DNA from: Phycisphaerales bacterium
Lineage (GTDB): Bacteria > Planctomycetota > Phycisphaerae > Sedimentisphaerales > Anaerohalosphaeraceae
Length of the DNA: 13,081 nt
Reading direction: 5' to 3'
NCBI GenBank assembly: GCA_011053245.1
Contig: DRGS01000135.1
Span: 1 to 13,081 of the forward strand
Part shown: positions 7,801 through 13,081 of the stretch, piece after piece
How positions within the stretch are numbered: the first letter of the stretch is position 1
Layout: every line of letters starts with the position of its first letter
The notes under the pieces: generated by a model
The model's database searches: none
What the model saw: the letters and a program-made list of their open reading frames with translations, nothing else
What the model was told of the DNA's origin: nothing
Translations under genes and position numbers: made by a program

Positions 7801-8669
7801 TACGAGCAAATGGTACATACAGTTATTACGAAGCTGTTGCTTCACCTATTCTTGATGATAAGGGTGAATTTCTGGAATGGGTAGGCACAGTTACCGATAT
7901 CACCGAACGCAAGCAAGCCGAGGATGCACTGCAAGATAAAACGAAGGAGATGGAGACGCTGCTTCGGGCGGTATCGCATGACCTGCGGACGCCGCTGGTC
8001 AATATTGACGGCTTTAGCGGAGAACTGGCAAGCGACTGTGAACATTTAACGGAGATGATGGAGCATGTAAAAGCCGATGAAGAAACAAAAAAAGAGATCG
8101 AAATGCTTGCCGGTAAGCACATCCCGGAGTCGCTTAGCTTCATACGCAAAGGCACCAAAAAAATGGATGGTCTCCTGAAGGGTTTGAGTTATCTGGCAAA
8201 GGTCGGCACTGCCAAGCTTGATATCCAGCGGCTCGATATTAATGACATCGCCGGTCAGGTGGTAGATACGATGAAGTTTTCGGCTCGTGAAGCCGGCGCT
8301 ACTATCGAACTGGAAACCCTGCCCGATTGTTACGGTGATGAAGTGCAGGTCAACCAGATATTCAGCAACCTTATCGGTAATGCCGTTAAGTATCTCGACT
8401 CTGAGCGGGAGGGGCGGATCCGGATATGGGGAAAGGTTGAAGGTGGTATGGCGCAGTACTGCGTCGAAGATAACGGTGTGGGTATACCGGATTACCATAA
8501 GGCGAAAGTCTTTGAGATATTCCACCGCGTCGACCCTAAGAGCTCGGCATCAGGCGATGGTTTGGGACTGACAACGACCAAGCAGATCGTCGAACGCCAT
8601 AACGGGCGCATCTGGCTGGAATCGGAAGAGGGCAAGGGCAGTAAATTCTTCGTTGCAATCGGCACTTAG
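4845..8669 (+). CDS. Membrane hybrid-free sensor histidine kinase: dCache-like sensor, HAMP, five PAS, HisKA, HATPase_c
   Basis: This 1,274-residue sensor kinase has a membrane helix at about 7-27, an extracytoplasmic dCache-like domain at about 30-325 (YYQADEQWWEHS, then GVPIKHEDKVVGILKIHY), and a second helix at about 328-351. A HAMP linker runs to about 408, followed by five PAS domains ending at conserved DITERK linkers (T524, T637, T763, T894, T1020). The HisKA H-box SHDLRTPL has phospho-acceptor His1045. HATPase_c shows the N box around Asn1179, DNGVGIPD at 1209 and GDGLGL at 1237. PAS1 has C462-x10-C473-P-W-C476, and PAS2 has C580-x3-C584-x6-C591-P-F-C594, suggesting metal or redox sensing (inference). 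No receiver domain or neighbouring response regulator is present, so its partner is elsewhere. The start is chosen because the membrane helix follows at once; the ribosome site is weak (GGGG about 9 bases upstream). It is transcribed divergently from the surface protein. Confidence 0.93.
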   Translation: MKLRNKSVLVFFLTAIIPILAVSLIALNISHRLLQESIGRDFTDIAHEKSLSISMILKSRVSQARIIAESEQIKEAVRESNLKYAGKSDDEILEKLNTVDRQWLDAKGQTAIADGLLNNGSSHYLRELVQVSKGEIGEIFVTDVHGATVAMSSRLTDYYQADEQWWEHSFNQGKGAEFIDDRGFDESMQALAVGTGVPIKHEDKVVGILKIHYKVQEIINVIEHFEEHEEDHTFLMRSQGDIITVSTGKEHPDISRLEKEIVAGEGTGWIEDTHHGKGKLMSYSPVDAEIFRRIPQPGEIKGVSGEKWVPTTWYLFIEIDHAKAFAPLSTLMSSIAICAIATVIFSVVLAVLFARPVLAAVKKLQRGVVKVGKGNLEYEVDVTTNDEIGSLAVSFNTMTKNLSDANAERKRVEEALLRERDNLTNIFDSIEDGVYIVDKDYNIQYINPALLKEFGAVEGRKCYEYFHDRKEVCPWCKNVDVLAGKSVHWEWKSEKTGKTYDLIDMPVNNPDGTVSKLEIFRDITERKRIEEELELESHMRTVLLDNVPNCFAFILKKGTREIVACNQAAKDAGGSPGKTCYQTCAQRDDPCPFCLAPELWNTNEPKQLEVEHMGRYYEGIWVPLSEELYVHYIFDITERKHAEDALRKSEERFKLLYEGSPLGYQSLDAEGNLIEANPAWLSLLGYDREEVIGRSFSDFLASGFGELFKERFPCFKAAGEACSVPFVMIRKDGSHVDIEIDGKIGYNPDGSFKQTHCVLHDVTERKRAEVALRESEERFRSLVDNIPGASYRCRCDEHWTMEFISDEIEELSGYPATDFLQNSVRSYGSIVNPEDRKISDRISLEAIARKEPFTVEYRIATSDGGIRWVYEKGQGIFNEQGEIYCIDGVIVDITERKRAEEDLRRAEQRHRSLVSILTSVVWIADAEGKFVKPQLMWEEFTGQTWQEHQGWGWAQAVHPDDRARVENLWLDAVKNKATYHSDGRIIRANGTYSYYEAVASPILDDKGEFLEWVGTVTDITERKQAEDALQDKTKEMETLLRAVSHDLRTPLVNIDGFSGELASDCEHLTEMMEHVKADEETKKEIEMLAGKHIPESLSFIRKGTKKMDGLLKGLSYLAKVGTAKLDIQRLDINDIAGQVVDTMKFSAREAGATIELETLPDCYGDEVQVNQIFSNLIGNAVKYLDSEREGRIRIWGKVEGGMAQYCVEDNGVGIPDYHKAKVFEIFHRVDPKSSASGDGLGLTTTKQIVERHNGRIWLESEEGKGSKFFVAIGT
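6066..7914 (+). repeat. Recurrent DITERKR-coding linker motif between PAS domains
   Basis: A near-identical sequence, GAACGCAAGC(G), follows the HAMP (6066) and each of the five PAS domains (accGAACGCAAGC at 6414, 6753, 7131, 7902; GAACGCAAACGG at 7524). At protein level it is DITERK with variants. The near-identity at DNA level, while the PAS domains themselves are diverged, suggests duplication or recombination among PAS modules. Confidence 0.75.
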
Positions 8670-8681
8670 ATGTTTTGGGTT

Positions 8682-8704
8682 GCTGCCTTATAGGCAGGTA
8701 AGAT
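8682..8704 (+). repeat. 23-bp intergenic direct repeat, copy 1, with hairpin core
   Basis: This copy starts 12 bases after the kinase stop codon. It contains the palindrome CTGCCT-TAT-AGGCAG and the tail GTAAGAT. It is identical to the copy at 8820-8842. The palindrome could fold as a hairpin in the kinase transcript, but no U-run follows it, so I do not call it a terminator. Confidence 0.85.
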
Positions 8705-8819
8705 CGGGGTGGGCTGGCGTGTATTGATCGGGCCGGGGAATACTTGGGTAGGTGCATCTGAATTTTGAGGTTGGTTGGAGACTTTGGCAGCTTTGGAGCA
8801 GGGGATAGCTGTGATGGCG

Positions 8820-8842
8820 GCTGCCTTATAGGCAGGTAAGAT
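8820..8842 (+). repeat. 23-bp intergenic direct repeat, copy 2, with hairpin core
   Basis: Exact copy of 8682-8704, offset by 138 bp. Weak similarity continues downstream of both copies (G-rich stretch then GCGTGT), and GTTTGCGTGT at 8852-8861 recurs at 8927-8936. This may be a dispersed extragenic palindrome family. The rest of the 8670-8951 gap is G-rich on the plus strand and holds no gene I can support. Confidence 0.85.
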
Positions 8843-8914
8843 ATGGGGGATGTTTGCGTGTTACGGTTTGGCATGTTATTTTGGGCAAGTAGTTTCGATT
8901 TTGGCAGAAACTCG

Positions 8915-8943
8915 TTGACTGGTGGGGTTTGCGTGTCTAAACT
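8915..8943 (+). promoter_or_regulatory. Candidate promoter of the deacetylase-glycosyltransferase operon
   Basis: TTGACT (8915-8920) is separated by 17 bases from TAAACT (8938-8943). The -35 matches five of six consensus bases and the -10 four of six. Transcription would start near 8950, within a few bases of the ATG at 8952, implying a leaderless or nearly leaderless message. That would agree with the absence of a Shine-Dalgarno site there. Confidence 0.42.
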
Positions 8944-8951
8944 GTTATGGT

Positions 8952-9800
8952 ATGGAACACAGGGTAATAATCAATGCTGACGATTTCGGGATGACCGATG
9001 GTATTAACCGTGCTGTCGTCGAGGCGCATAGGGATGGCGTGTTGACCAGTGCGACGCTGATGTCGGGTATGGCGGGGGCCCAAGCGGCGGCAGAGATCGC
9101 TCATGAGACGCCCTCGCTTGGGGTGGGTGTTCATTTGAATCTTCGGGAGGGCGGATGCGTTTCTACGGATGATGAAGTTAGGCGCATGCTCAGTCCGAAT
9201 GGTGAATTTAACTTGTCGATGGGGAAGATTTTTGCTCTGAGTGTGCTGAAACCGGCGATGAGGACGGCTATCGAGGTAGAATTCGCAGCGCAGATCCAAT
9301 GGCTGATAGACCGGGAGCTGAAACCGACGCATATCGATTCTCATAAGCATATTCACTGTTTTCCGGCGATATATTCGATAGTCGTTGGTTTGGCAGAGCG
9401 TTTCGGGATCAGCGCGGTAAGGTGGCCTTGCGAGCCGGGGTATGTATGTTGTTATCCGTGGCCCAAGCCGCTAAAGGGGGGTCGGAGAAGTGCTCGGATA
9501 TTGAGTACGACAGCTTTGTTGAATCGGCGGCAAAATGCGAAATTTATAAAAACCGATTCGTTCCTGGGTTTGGCGCATACGTTAAAGATCGATAGCGATT
9601 TCTGGGAGATGGCGGCGAAGAATATGCCTTGCGGGACGGTCGAGATCATGGTGCATCCTGCTTATCCTGAGGGGCTTGACCCTGCGAGAATAAGGTCCAT
9701 TGAGCGGCGGAAAGTCGAATTGGATGCGCTTTGCAGCGAAGAAACGAAAAAAAGACTGGCGGATGCGGGTGTAAAGCTGGTACATTACGGGTCATTATAA
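8952..9800 (+). CDS. YdjC/ChbG/NaxD-family carbohydrate deacetylase
   Basis: The 282-residue product begins MEHRVIINADDFGMTDGIN, the hallmark N-terminus of the YdjC superfamily (metal-dependent N-deacetylases of amino sugars). Likely metal ligands are D11 (NADDFG), H61 (GVGVHLNL) and H131 (DSHKHIH); MVHPAYPEG lies near the C-terminus. No signal peptide is evident, so it should act in the cytoplasm, perhaps on a lipid-linked sugar at the inner face. The glycosyltransferase gene begins 24 bases downstream, the arrangement expected if it deacetylates undecaprenyl-phosphate-linked HexNAc as Francisella NaxD does (inference). ChbG (chitooligosaccharide deacetylase) and HpnK (hopanoid cluster) are alternatives that the context supports less. 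A GTG at 8922 would add ten residues (GFACLNCYG), but it lies inside the candidate promoter, and family proteins usually start close to IINADDFG, so I chose ATG 8952. Neither start has a good ribosome site. Confidence 0.88.
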   Translation: MEHRVIINADDFGMTDGINRAVVEAHRDGVLTSATLMSGMAGAQAAAEIAHETPSLGVGVHLNLREGGCVSTDDEVRRMLSPNGEFNLSMGKIFALSVLKPAMRTAIEVEFAAQIQWLIDRELKPTHIDSHKHIHCFPAIYSIVVGLAERFGISAVRWPCEPGYVCCYPWPKPLKGGRRSARILSTTALLNRRQNAKFIKTDSFLGLAHTLKIDSDFWEMAAKNMPCGTVEIMVHPAYPEGLDPARIRSIERRKVELDALCSEETKKRLADAGVKLVHYGSL

Positions 9801-9824
9801 CCGAATCAGAATGAAAGATACGAT

Positions 9825-10790
9825 ATGAAACAAGCTGGAAATATTGAGTGCTCTGTTGTGGTGCCGCTTTATAACGAATCGCAGGTTGTCGAGGAGTTGT
9901 ATGATCGGCTGACGAAGGTGATGGCCGAAACTGGTTTGAGTTACGAGCTGATCCTTATTGATGACGGCAGCGAGGACAGTACTCTTGTGAAACTTAAGGA
10001 GATCGCCGCAAACGATGAGCATGTGATAGCGGTTGAGCTTCGCAGGAATTTCGGGCAGACGCCTGCGCTGGCTGCGGGGTTCGACAATGCGTGCGGTAAG
10101 ATCATTATCTCGATGGACGGCGACTTGCAGCATCTACCGGAGGAGATACCGGATTTTCTTGCGATGATCGAGGAAGGTTACGATGTTGTCAGCGGATGGC
10201 GCGAGCGGCGTGTCGATAATCTTGTTATGCGGAAGATACCGAGCAGGGTGGCGAACTGGATCGCGTCGAAGATAAGCGGCATTGAGATACATGATTTCGG
10301 GACGACGTTTAAGGCTTACAAGCGTGAGGTGATCGAGGATCTTAATCTTTACGGTGAAATGCACAGGTTTATTCCAGCGTTGCTTTCGGGCAGCGGGATT
10401 CGGATCGTTGAGATACCTATCAAGAATATCGAGCGTCCGCACGGGGTGAGTAATTACGGAATATCGCGTACGTTTCGGGTTGCGTTCGATCTTGTGACGC
10501 TGAAATTTTTGTTGGGGTATGCGACGCGTCCGCTGCACTTTTTCGGGAAGGCGGCATTGTATTGTTTCATTCTTGCGTTTGGCTTTAGCGCGTATATTCT
10601 TTACGATAAGTTTTTTTATAATGTGCCGATGCTTGTCGCTCATGGTCCTTTGGCGATGCTGACGACGCTTTTGATATTGATAGGTTGCGGGTTCGTGGCG
10701 ACGGGGCTGCTGGGCGAGCTTATCAGCAGGGTCTATTTCGAAGCGACGGAGCGAAAAATATACGCTGTGCGAAAATTACATAAAGCTTAA
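9825..10790 (+). CDS. Polyprenyl-phosphate glycosyltransferase (GT2, GtrB/ArnC/FlmF2 type)
   Basis: The 321-residue enzyme has a GT-A domain of the DPM1/GtrB type: VVPLYNE near residue 12, DDGS at 46-49, LRRNFGQTPALAAG near 72, and the metal-binding D98-G-D100 followed by LQHLPEEIP. FGTTFKAYKREV and RPHGVSNYG are further family motifs. Two hydrophobic segments (about 240-262 and 273-297) form the usual C-terminal membrane hairpin. Length is typical of the family. Such enzymes move a sugar from a nucleotide donor to undecaprenyl phosphate at the inner leaflet. Next to a YdjC deacetylase, the FlmF2/NaxD model (Und-P-HexNAc made, then deacetylated) is the best fit; the actual sugar cannot be read from sequence. 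The gene lies 24 bases after the deacetylase and 19 before the next gene, so it is probably cotranscribed. The ribosome site is weak (GAAAG). Confidence 0.92.
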   Translation: MKQAGNIECSVVVPLYNESQVVEELYDRLTKVMAETGLSYELILIDDGSEDSTLVKLKEIAANDEHVIAVELRRNFGQTPALAAGFDNACGKIIISMDGDLQHLPEEIPDFLAMIEEGYDVVSGWRERRVDNLVMRKIPSRVANWIASKISGIEIHDFGTTFKAYKREVIEDLNLYGEMHRFIPALLSGSGIRIVEIPIKNIERPHGVSNYGISRTFRVAFDLVTLKFLLGYATRPLHFFGKAALYCFILAFGFSAYILYDKFFYNVPMLVAHGPLAMLTTLLILIGCGFVATGLLGELISRVYFEATERKIYAVRKLHKA

Positions 10791-10809
10791 TAACCTTACG
10801 GAAGAGAAT

Positions 10810-11370
10810 ATGGCAAAAAAACAGAATCACGCAACTGCAATACTGATCGCTTTGGTTGTGATAATCGCGGTGCCCCTGGCGCGGCATTTTCATATAAAGA
10901 ATTTTCAGACGGTTTTGCCGGGCGTTCTGTACACCTCAGGTCAGCCGAAGAATATGGATTATACGCGGCTGTTGTATAAGTATCATCTGGCTACGATAGT
11001 GAATCTTCGTCAGGAGGACGAGCATCGGGAGGACCATTGGTACAATGAGGAGATGACGTGGGTTCGGCAGAATAGCATAAATTATGTGGCGCTGCCGATT
11101 GCGAAGCGCCCCGATTATTTTCCGAATGCCGAGGTTCAGAGGGAATTTATGCAGGTGATGGCGGACAAGAAGAACTTGCCGGTTCTATTGCACTCCAGCA
11201 GCGGCAGGAAGCGGGTTTCTATGCTTACAGCGGCGTGGCTTATTAAGGCAAAGGGCTATGGCGCAAGCGAAGCGGTCGATGTACTTGAAAAGATAAAGGG
11301 TAAGTCGGCGACCAAGAAGGAGAAACAGTTCATGGAGACTCTTACTAAGAAGACGGTGAAGAAAAAATGA
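10810..11370 (+). CDS. Membrane-anchored DSP/tyrosine-phosphatase-like protein with catalytic Cys replaced by Ser
   Basis: This 186-residue protein has an N-terminal membrane anchor (about 8-25, ATAILIALVVIIAVPLA), so the rest probably faces the periplasm or the cytoplasmic membrane surface. The body matches the bacterial dual-specificity phosphatase (Siw14-like) pattern: LPGVLYTSGQP, then IVNLRQEDE, LPIAKRPDYFP and the loop LLHSSSGRKRV at 126-136. The P-loop signature of this fold is HCxxGxxR. Here the sequence is H128-S129-S130-S131-G132-R133-K134-R135, so the nucleophile Cys is Ser (TCC, one base from TGC). It would bind phosphate but not hydrolyse phosphoesters in the usual way: a pseudophosphatase, unless this is a base-call error. 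GGAAGAG three bases before the ATG is a fair ribosome site. The ATGA overlap with the kinase gene suggests translational coupling. Confidence 0.82.
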   Translation: MAKKQNHATAILIALVVIIAVPLARHFHIKNFQTVLPGVLYTSGQPKNMDYTRLLYKYHLATIVNLRQEDEHREDHWYNEEMTWVRQNSINYVALPIAKRPDYFPNAEVQREFMQVMADKKNLPVLLHSSSGRKRVSMLTAAWLIKAKGYGASEAVDVLEKIKGKSATKKEKQFMETLTKKTVKKK

Positions 11371-12170
11371 TAAAGATGGAATTTGCTATTGGCTTTGAGA
11401 AGTTTTTTGAAAAGCACGGACTGAGGAGTTTTGACGATTTCTTTCAACATCTGGGCGGTGAGGTAATAAACCAGAATAAAAAACGAAGCGTCCTTACGTT
11501 TACTCTCGATGACGATGGGGGCCAGCGGCGGTTTTTCGTAAAACGCTTTGACAGTCCGCATTATAAGGATATGTTGTTTACGTTTCGCAACTTCGGATAT
11601 ATATGTTCGCAGGGGCGGTGCGAATGGAACAATGCTAATCTTCTGCTGGAAAACGGTGTCGATACATATCATCCGGCTTGTTATGGCGAAGAGCTTGTCT
11701 GCGGGATCGAGAAGCGGTCGATATTCGTTACCGAGGAGATCAAGGGCGTGTGCCTGACGGACTTTATCGGAGAAAAATGGAGCGGGCTGGAACGAGTTGA
11801 AAAGGAAAGGATAGCCATTTCACTCGGAAAGACGGCGCGTAAGATACACGATGCGAAGATCAGTATGCCGGATATGTATGTGTGGCACTTCTTTATAAAA
11901 GATGAAAAAACCGAAACCGATGAGTACGAATTCGCCGTCATAGACCTGCACCGGATGAGCGTAAACGTAAAGAACAAAAAACTGCAATACAAAAACCTCG
12001 GCGCTCTCGATTACAGCTTACTGGACGAATATTTCGATATAGACCTAAAGGACCTCCTCCTAAATGCATACATGGGCGGAGACCCGCCGGAAAACGCTGC
12101 AAGCCTCAAACGCAAAGTAAAGGCTCGCTCGGATGTACTGGCTGCGAGGAGAAGAAAGCCAAACTACTGA
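11367..12170 (+). CDS. WaaP/InaA-family lipopolysaccharide core sugar kinase
   Basis: The 267-residue length matches WaaP (about 265). Kinase-fold landmarks are visible: Lys59 in FFVKRF, KIHDAKISMPDMYVWHFF containing the catalytic-loop Asp169 (HRDxYxxHF in WaaP, here MPDMYVWHF), and AVIDLHRMSV with Asp193 as the metal-binding Asp. The family phosphorylates heptose or similar sugars in the LPS inner core at the cytoplasmic face. The HR before the catalytic Asp is replaced by MP, so the branch may be divergent in substrate or activity. The start overlaps the previous stop by four bases (ATGA); ATG at 11376 is an alternative giving three fewer residues. The gene completes an envelope-glycolipid cassette with the three genes upstream. 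Confidence 0.85.
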   Translation: MIKMEFAIGFEKFFEKHGLRSFDDFFQHLGGEVINQNKKRSVLTFTLDDDGGQRRFFVKRFDSPHYKDMLFTFRNFGYICSQGRCEWNNANLLLENGVDTYHPACYGEELVCGIEKRSIFVTEEIKGVCLTDFIGEKWSGLERVEKERIAISLGKTARKIHDAKISMPDMYVWHFFIKDEKTETDEYEFAVIDLHRMSVNVKNKKLQYKNLGALDYSLLDEYFDIDLKDLLLNAYMGGDPPENAASLKRKVKARSDVLAARRRKPNY

Positions 12171-12211
12171 CCGCATGGGCAAAAAATGGAGAGTAAAGGA
12201 GTATTTTGCAA

Positions 12212-12754
12212 ATGGACATATTGATTTTTATTGCAGGCGCTATGATACTCCATGTGAGCCATAATTTTTTGTTGTGGAGACTAAAAAAAAGCTACTCTTT
12301 TAAAGTTAATGGCAAAAGTGAGGATTTATTTAGGACTAATAAGCCTTATCAATTAACTGAAGGATGCTTTATAATGCTGAATGTAGGATATGCATCTTTG
12401 CTTCCTGCGGTTTTATATGGCGATAGCCCACACATTAACATCATAACTGTTATTGCGATCATAATAATAATAGTGGGTTCTATCCAGAGCGCAATAGATC
12501 TTAATAAACGGGGGTCATTCTTTCGGTTTTCAGATCAATATCTAAAATGGAACTTTACTTTAGGAAGTTCGTATGATCGTATCGTTAAAATCGAATTGAA
12601 AGATATTCTTTGCATTGAGGACAGAGAGAATAACTTGGTGATTTATTTAAGTAATAGCAAAAAACTTAAAATAGGAAAATCAGAATTGGGTCTTCTAAAT
12701 GGGTTTGGTGTTCTAAAAGAACGGCTGTTAAGTTTAAATCCTGACAGAGAATAA
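12212..12754 (+). CDS. Small A+T-rich membrane protein of unknown function
   Basis: The 180-residue protein has three probable membrane helices (about 2-22, 51-70, 76-97, the last with IAIIIIIVGS), then a soluble, strand-rich region (105-175: RFSDQYLKWNF, IVKIELKDILCIE, NNLVIYLSNSKKLKIG). That layout resembles membrane proteins with a bacterial PH-like (YdbT/YcxB-type) C-terminal domain, but I cannot assign a family. GGAG at 12198-12201 lies ten bases before ATG 12212. A TTG at 12206 only four bases away is the alternative and would add two residues. The gene is clearly richer in A+T than its neighbours (many ATA, AAA, TTA codons) and stands 41 bases after the kinase stop, so it may be a later insertion. 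It may still be read through from the operon. Confidence 0.72.
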   Translation: MDILIFIAGAMILHVSHNFLLWRLKKSYSFKVNGKSEDLFRTNKPYQLTEGCFIMLNVGYASLLPAVLYGDSPHINIITVIAIIIIIVGSIQSAIDLNKRGSFFRFSDQYLKWNFTLGSSYDRIVKIELKDILCIEDRENNLVIYLSNSKKLKIGKSELGLLNGFGVLKERLLSLNPDRE

Positions 12755-12801
12755 CATTAAAGAAGTAATCCAGGAAGGTTGGGCCACCATATCTTTGGCT
12801 A

Positions 12802-13020
12802 TTATTCCTTATGAAATATTGCGGCGGGTACGATTTTGTCTTTTTCGAGGTTTATGGCTGGCCAGGAGTTGGCTGTTTTGAATCTTCCGTCTTTGGTTAG
12901 TTCTTCCATTAGTTTTCCGCTTGCTACGATCCATTTGCCGCAGGCTTCGCAACCATCATCGCAGGTTACTGCGTCCTGATGATGACCGGTTATAGTTTCT
13001 TCGCCGTCCCCCAGAGCAAA
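12802..13020 (-). pseudogene. Protein-like C-terminal tail with Cys cluster, no start codon (broken or frameshifted gene?)
   Basis: Minus-strand reading from 13020 to the TAA at 12804-12802 gives 72 codons containing VTCDDGCEACGKWIVASGK, then GRFKTANSWPAINLEK and ending PAAIFHKE. Codon choice and composition look coding. The frame has a TAG at 13023-13021 and no ATG, GTG or TTG before residue 38. A one-base slip in the GGGGG at 13012-13008 would join it to an upstream frame (ending YLSLLWG) that is open to the window edge. It therefore looks like the 3' end of a gene with a frameshift or a misassembled edge. No family recognised. The 47 bases between this and the previous gene's stop show no clear terminator. 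Confidence 0.4.
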
Positions 13021-13081
13021 CTAAGATACAGCAAACAATTCGCCCAAACCGTAGCCGCCGCCGTCCCCACAGGCGCAGATC

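Noticed and set aside
8670..8710. Rho-independent terminator of the kinase gene at the palindromic repeat
   Set aside because: The 6-bp hairpin is followed by GTAAGATCGGGG rather than a T-run.
8536..8874. Minus-strand 112-residue frame containing two SYLPIRQ repeats
   Set aside because: It spans the kinase 3' end and the intergenic gap; the repeat peptide is just the translation of the 23-bp DNA repeat.
10134..10643. 169-residue minus-strand frame within the glycosyltransferase gene
   Set aside because: Antisense shadow of a gene with clear GT2 motifs; its peptide has no recognisable domain.

Overview
This window looks like a metagenome-derived contig from a Planctomycetota bacterium, most likely of the Phycisphaerae (Sedimentisphaerales-like). 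That reading is an inference. It rests on a giant secreted GLUG-repeat protein with the C-terminal phrase CEGTNYPRLVWQIPAGDF, a style I associate with that group, on a multi-PAS orphan histidine kinase, and on mixed codon use. The first 19 bases are the Nextera transposon mosaic-end sequence, so the left edge is a library artefact and the first gene is cut there.

Layout. Positions 20-4440 (minus strand) hold one uninterrupted reading frame of about 1,474 genuine codons that runs off the left edge. It comprises a signal peptide, ten tandem beta-sandwich repeats, then a GLUG-motif region. It has a clear sigma70-type promoter (4561-4589), a strong Shine-Dalgarno site and a 5' leader of about 110 nt that can fold into a branched structure. 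The 404-bp divergent intergenic region also holds a 15-bp operator-like palindrome. Positions 4845-8669 (plus) encode a 1,274-residue membrane histidine kinase (dCache-like sensor, HAMP, five PAS, HisKA, HATPase) with no response regulator beside it. Two of its PAS domains carry cysteine clusters.

After a 282-bp G-rich gap with a 23-bp exact direct repeat, four closely spaced plus-strand genes (8952-12170) form an apparent operon: a YdjC/ChbG/NaxD-type deacetylase, a GtrB/ArnC/FlmF2-type membrane glycosyltransferase, a membrane-anchored DSP-like protein whose catalytic Cys is Ser, and a WaaP/InaA-type LPS-core kinase. Together they suggest an envelope-glycolipid (lipid A/LPS core) modification cassette: the glycosyltransferase would load an N-acetylated sugar on undecaprenyl phosphate, the deacetylase would uncover the amine, and the kinase would phosphorylate core sugar. 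This reading is by analogy with Francisella FlmF2/NaxD and is not proven here. A small A+T-rich membrane protein of unknown function follows (12212-12754).

The right edge (12802-13081) contains a protein-like tail on the minus strand, stopped by TAG just upstream, and competing open frames on both strands. It may be a broken gene, a frameshift or a chimeric contig end. I saw no tRNA, rRNA, CRISPR array, transposase or integrase.
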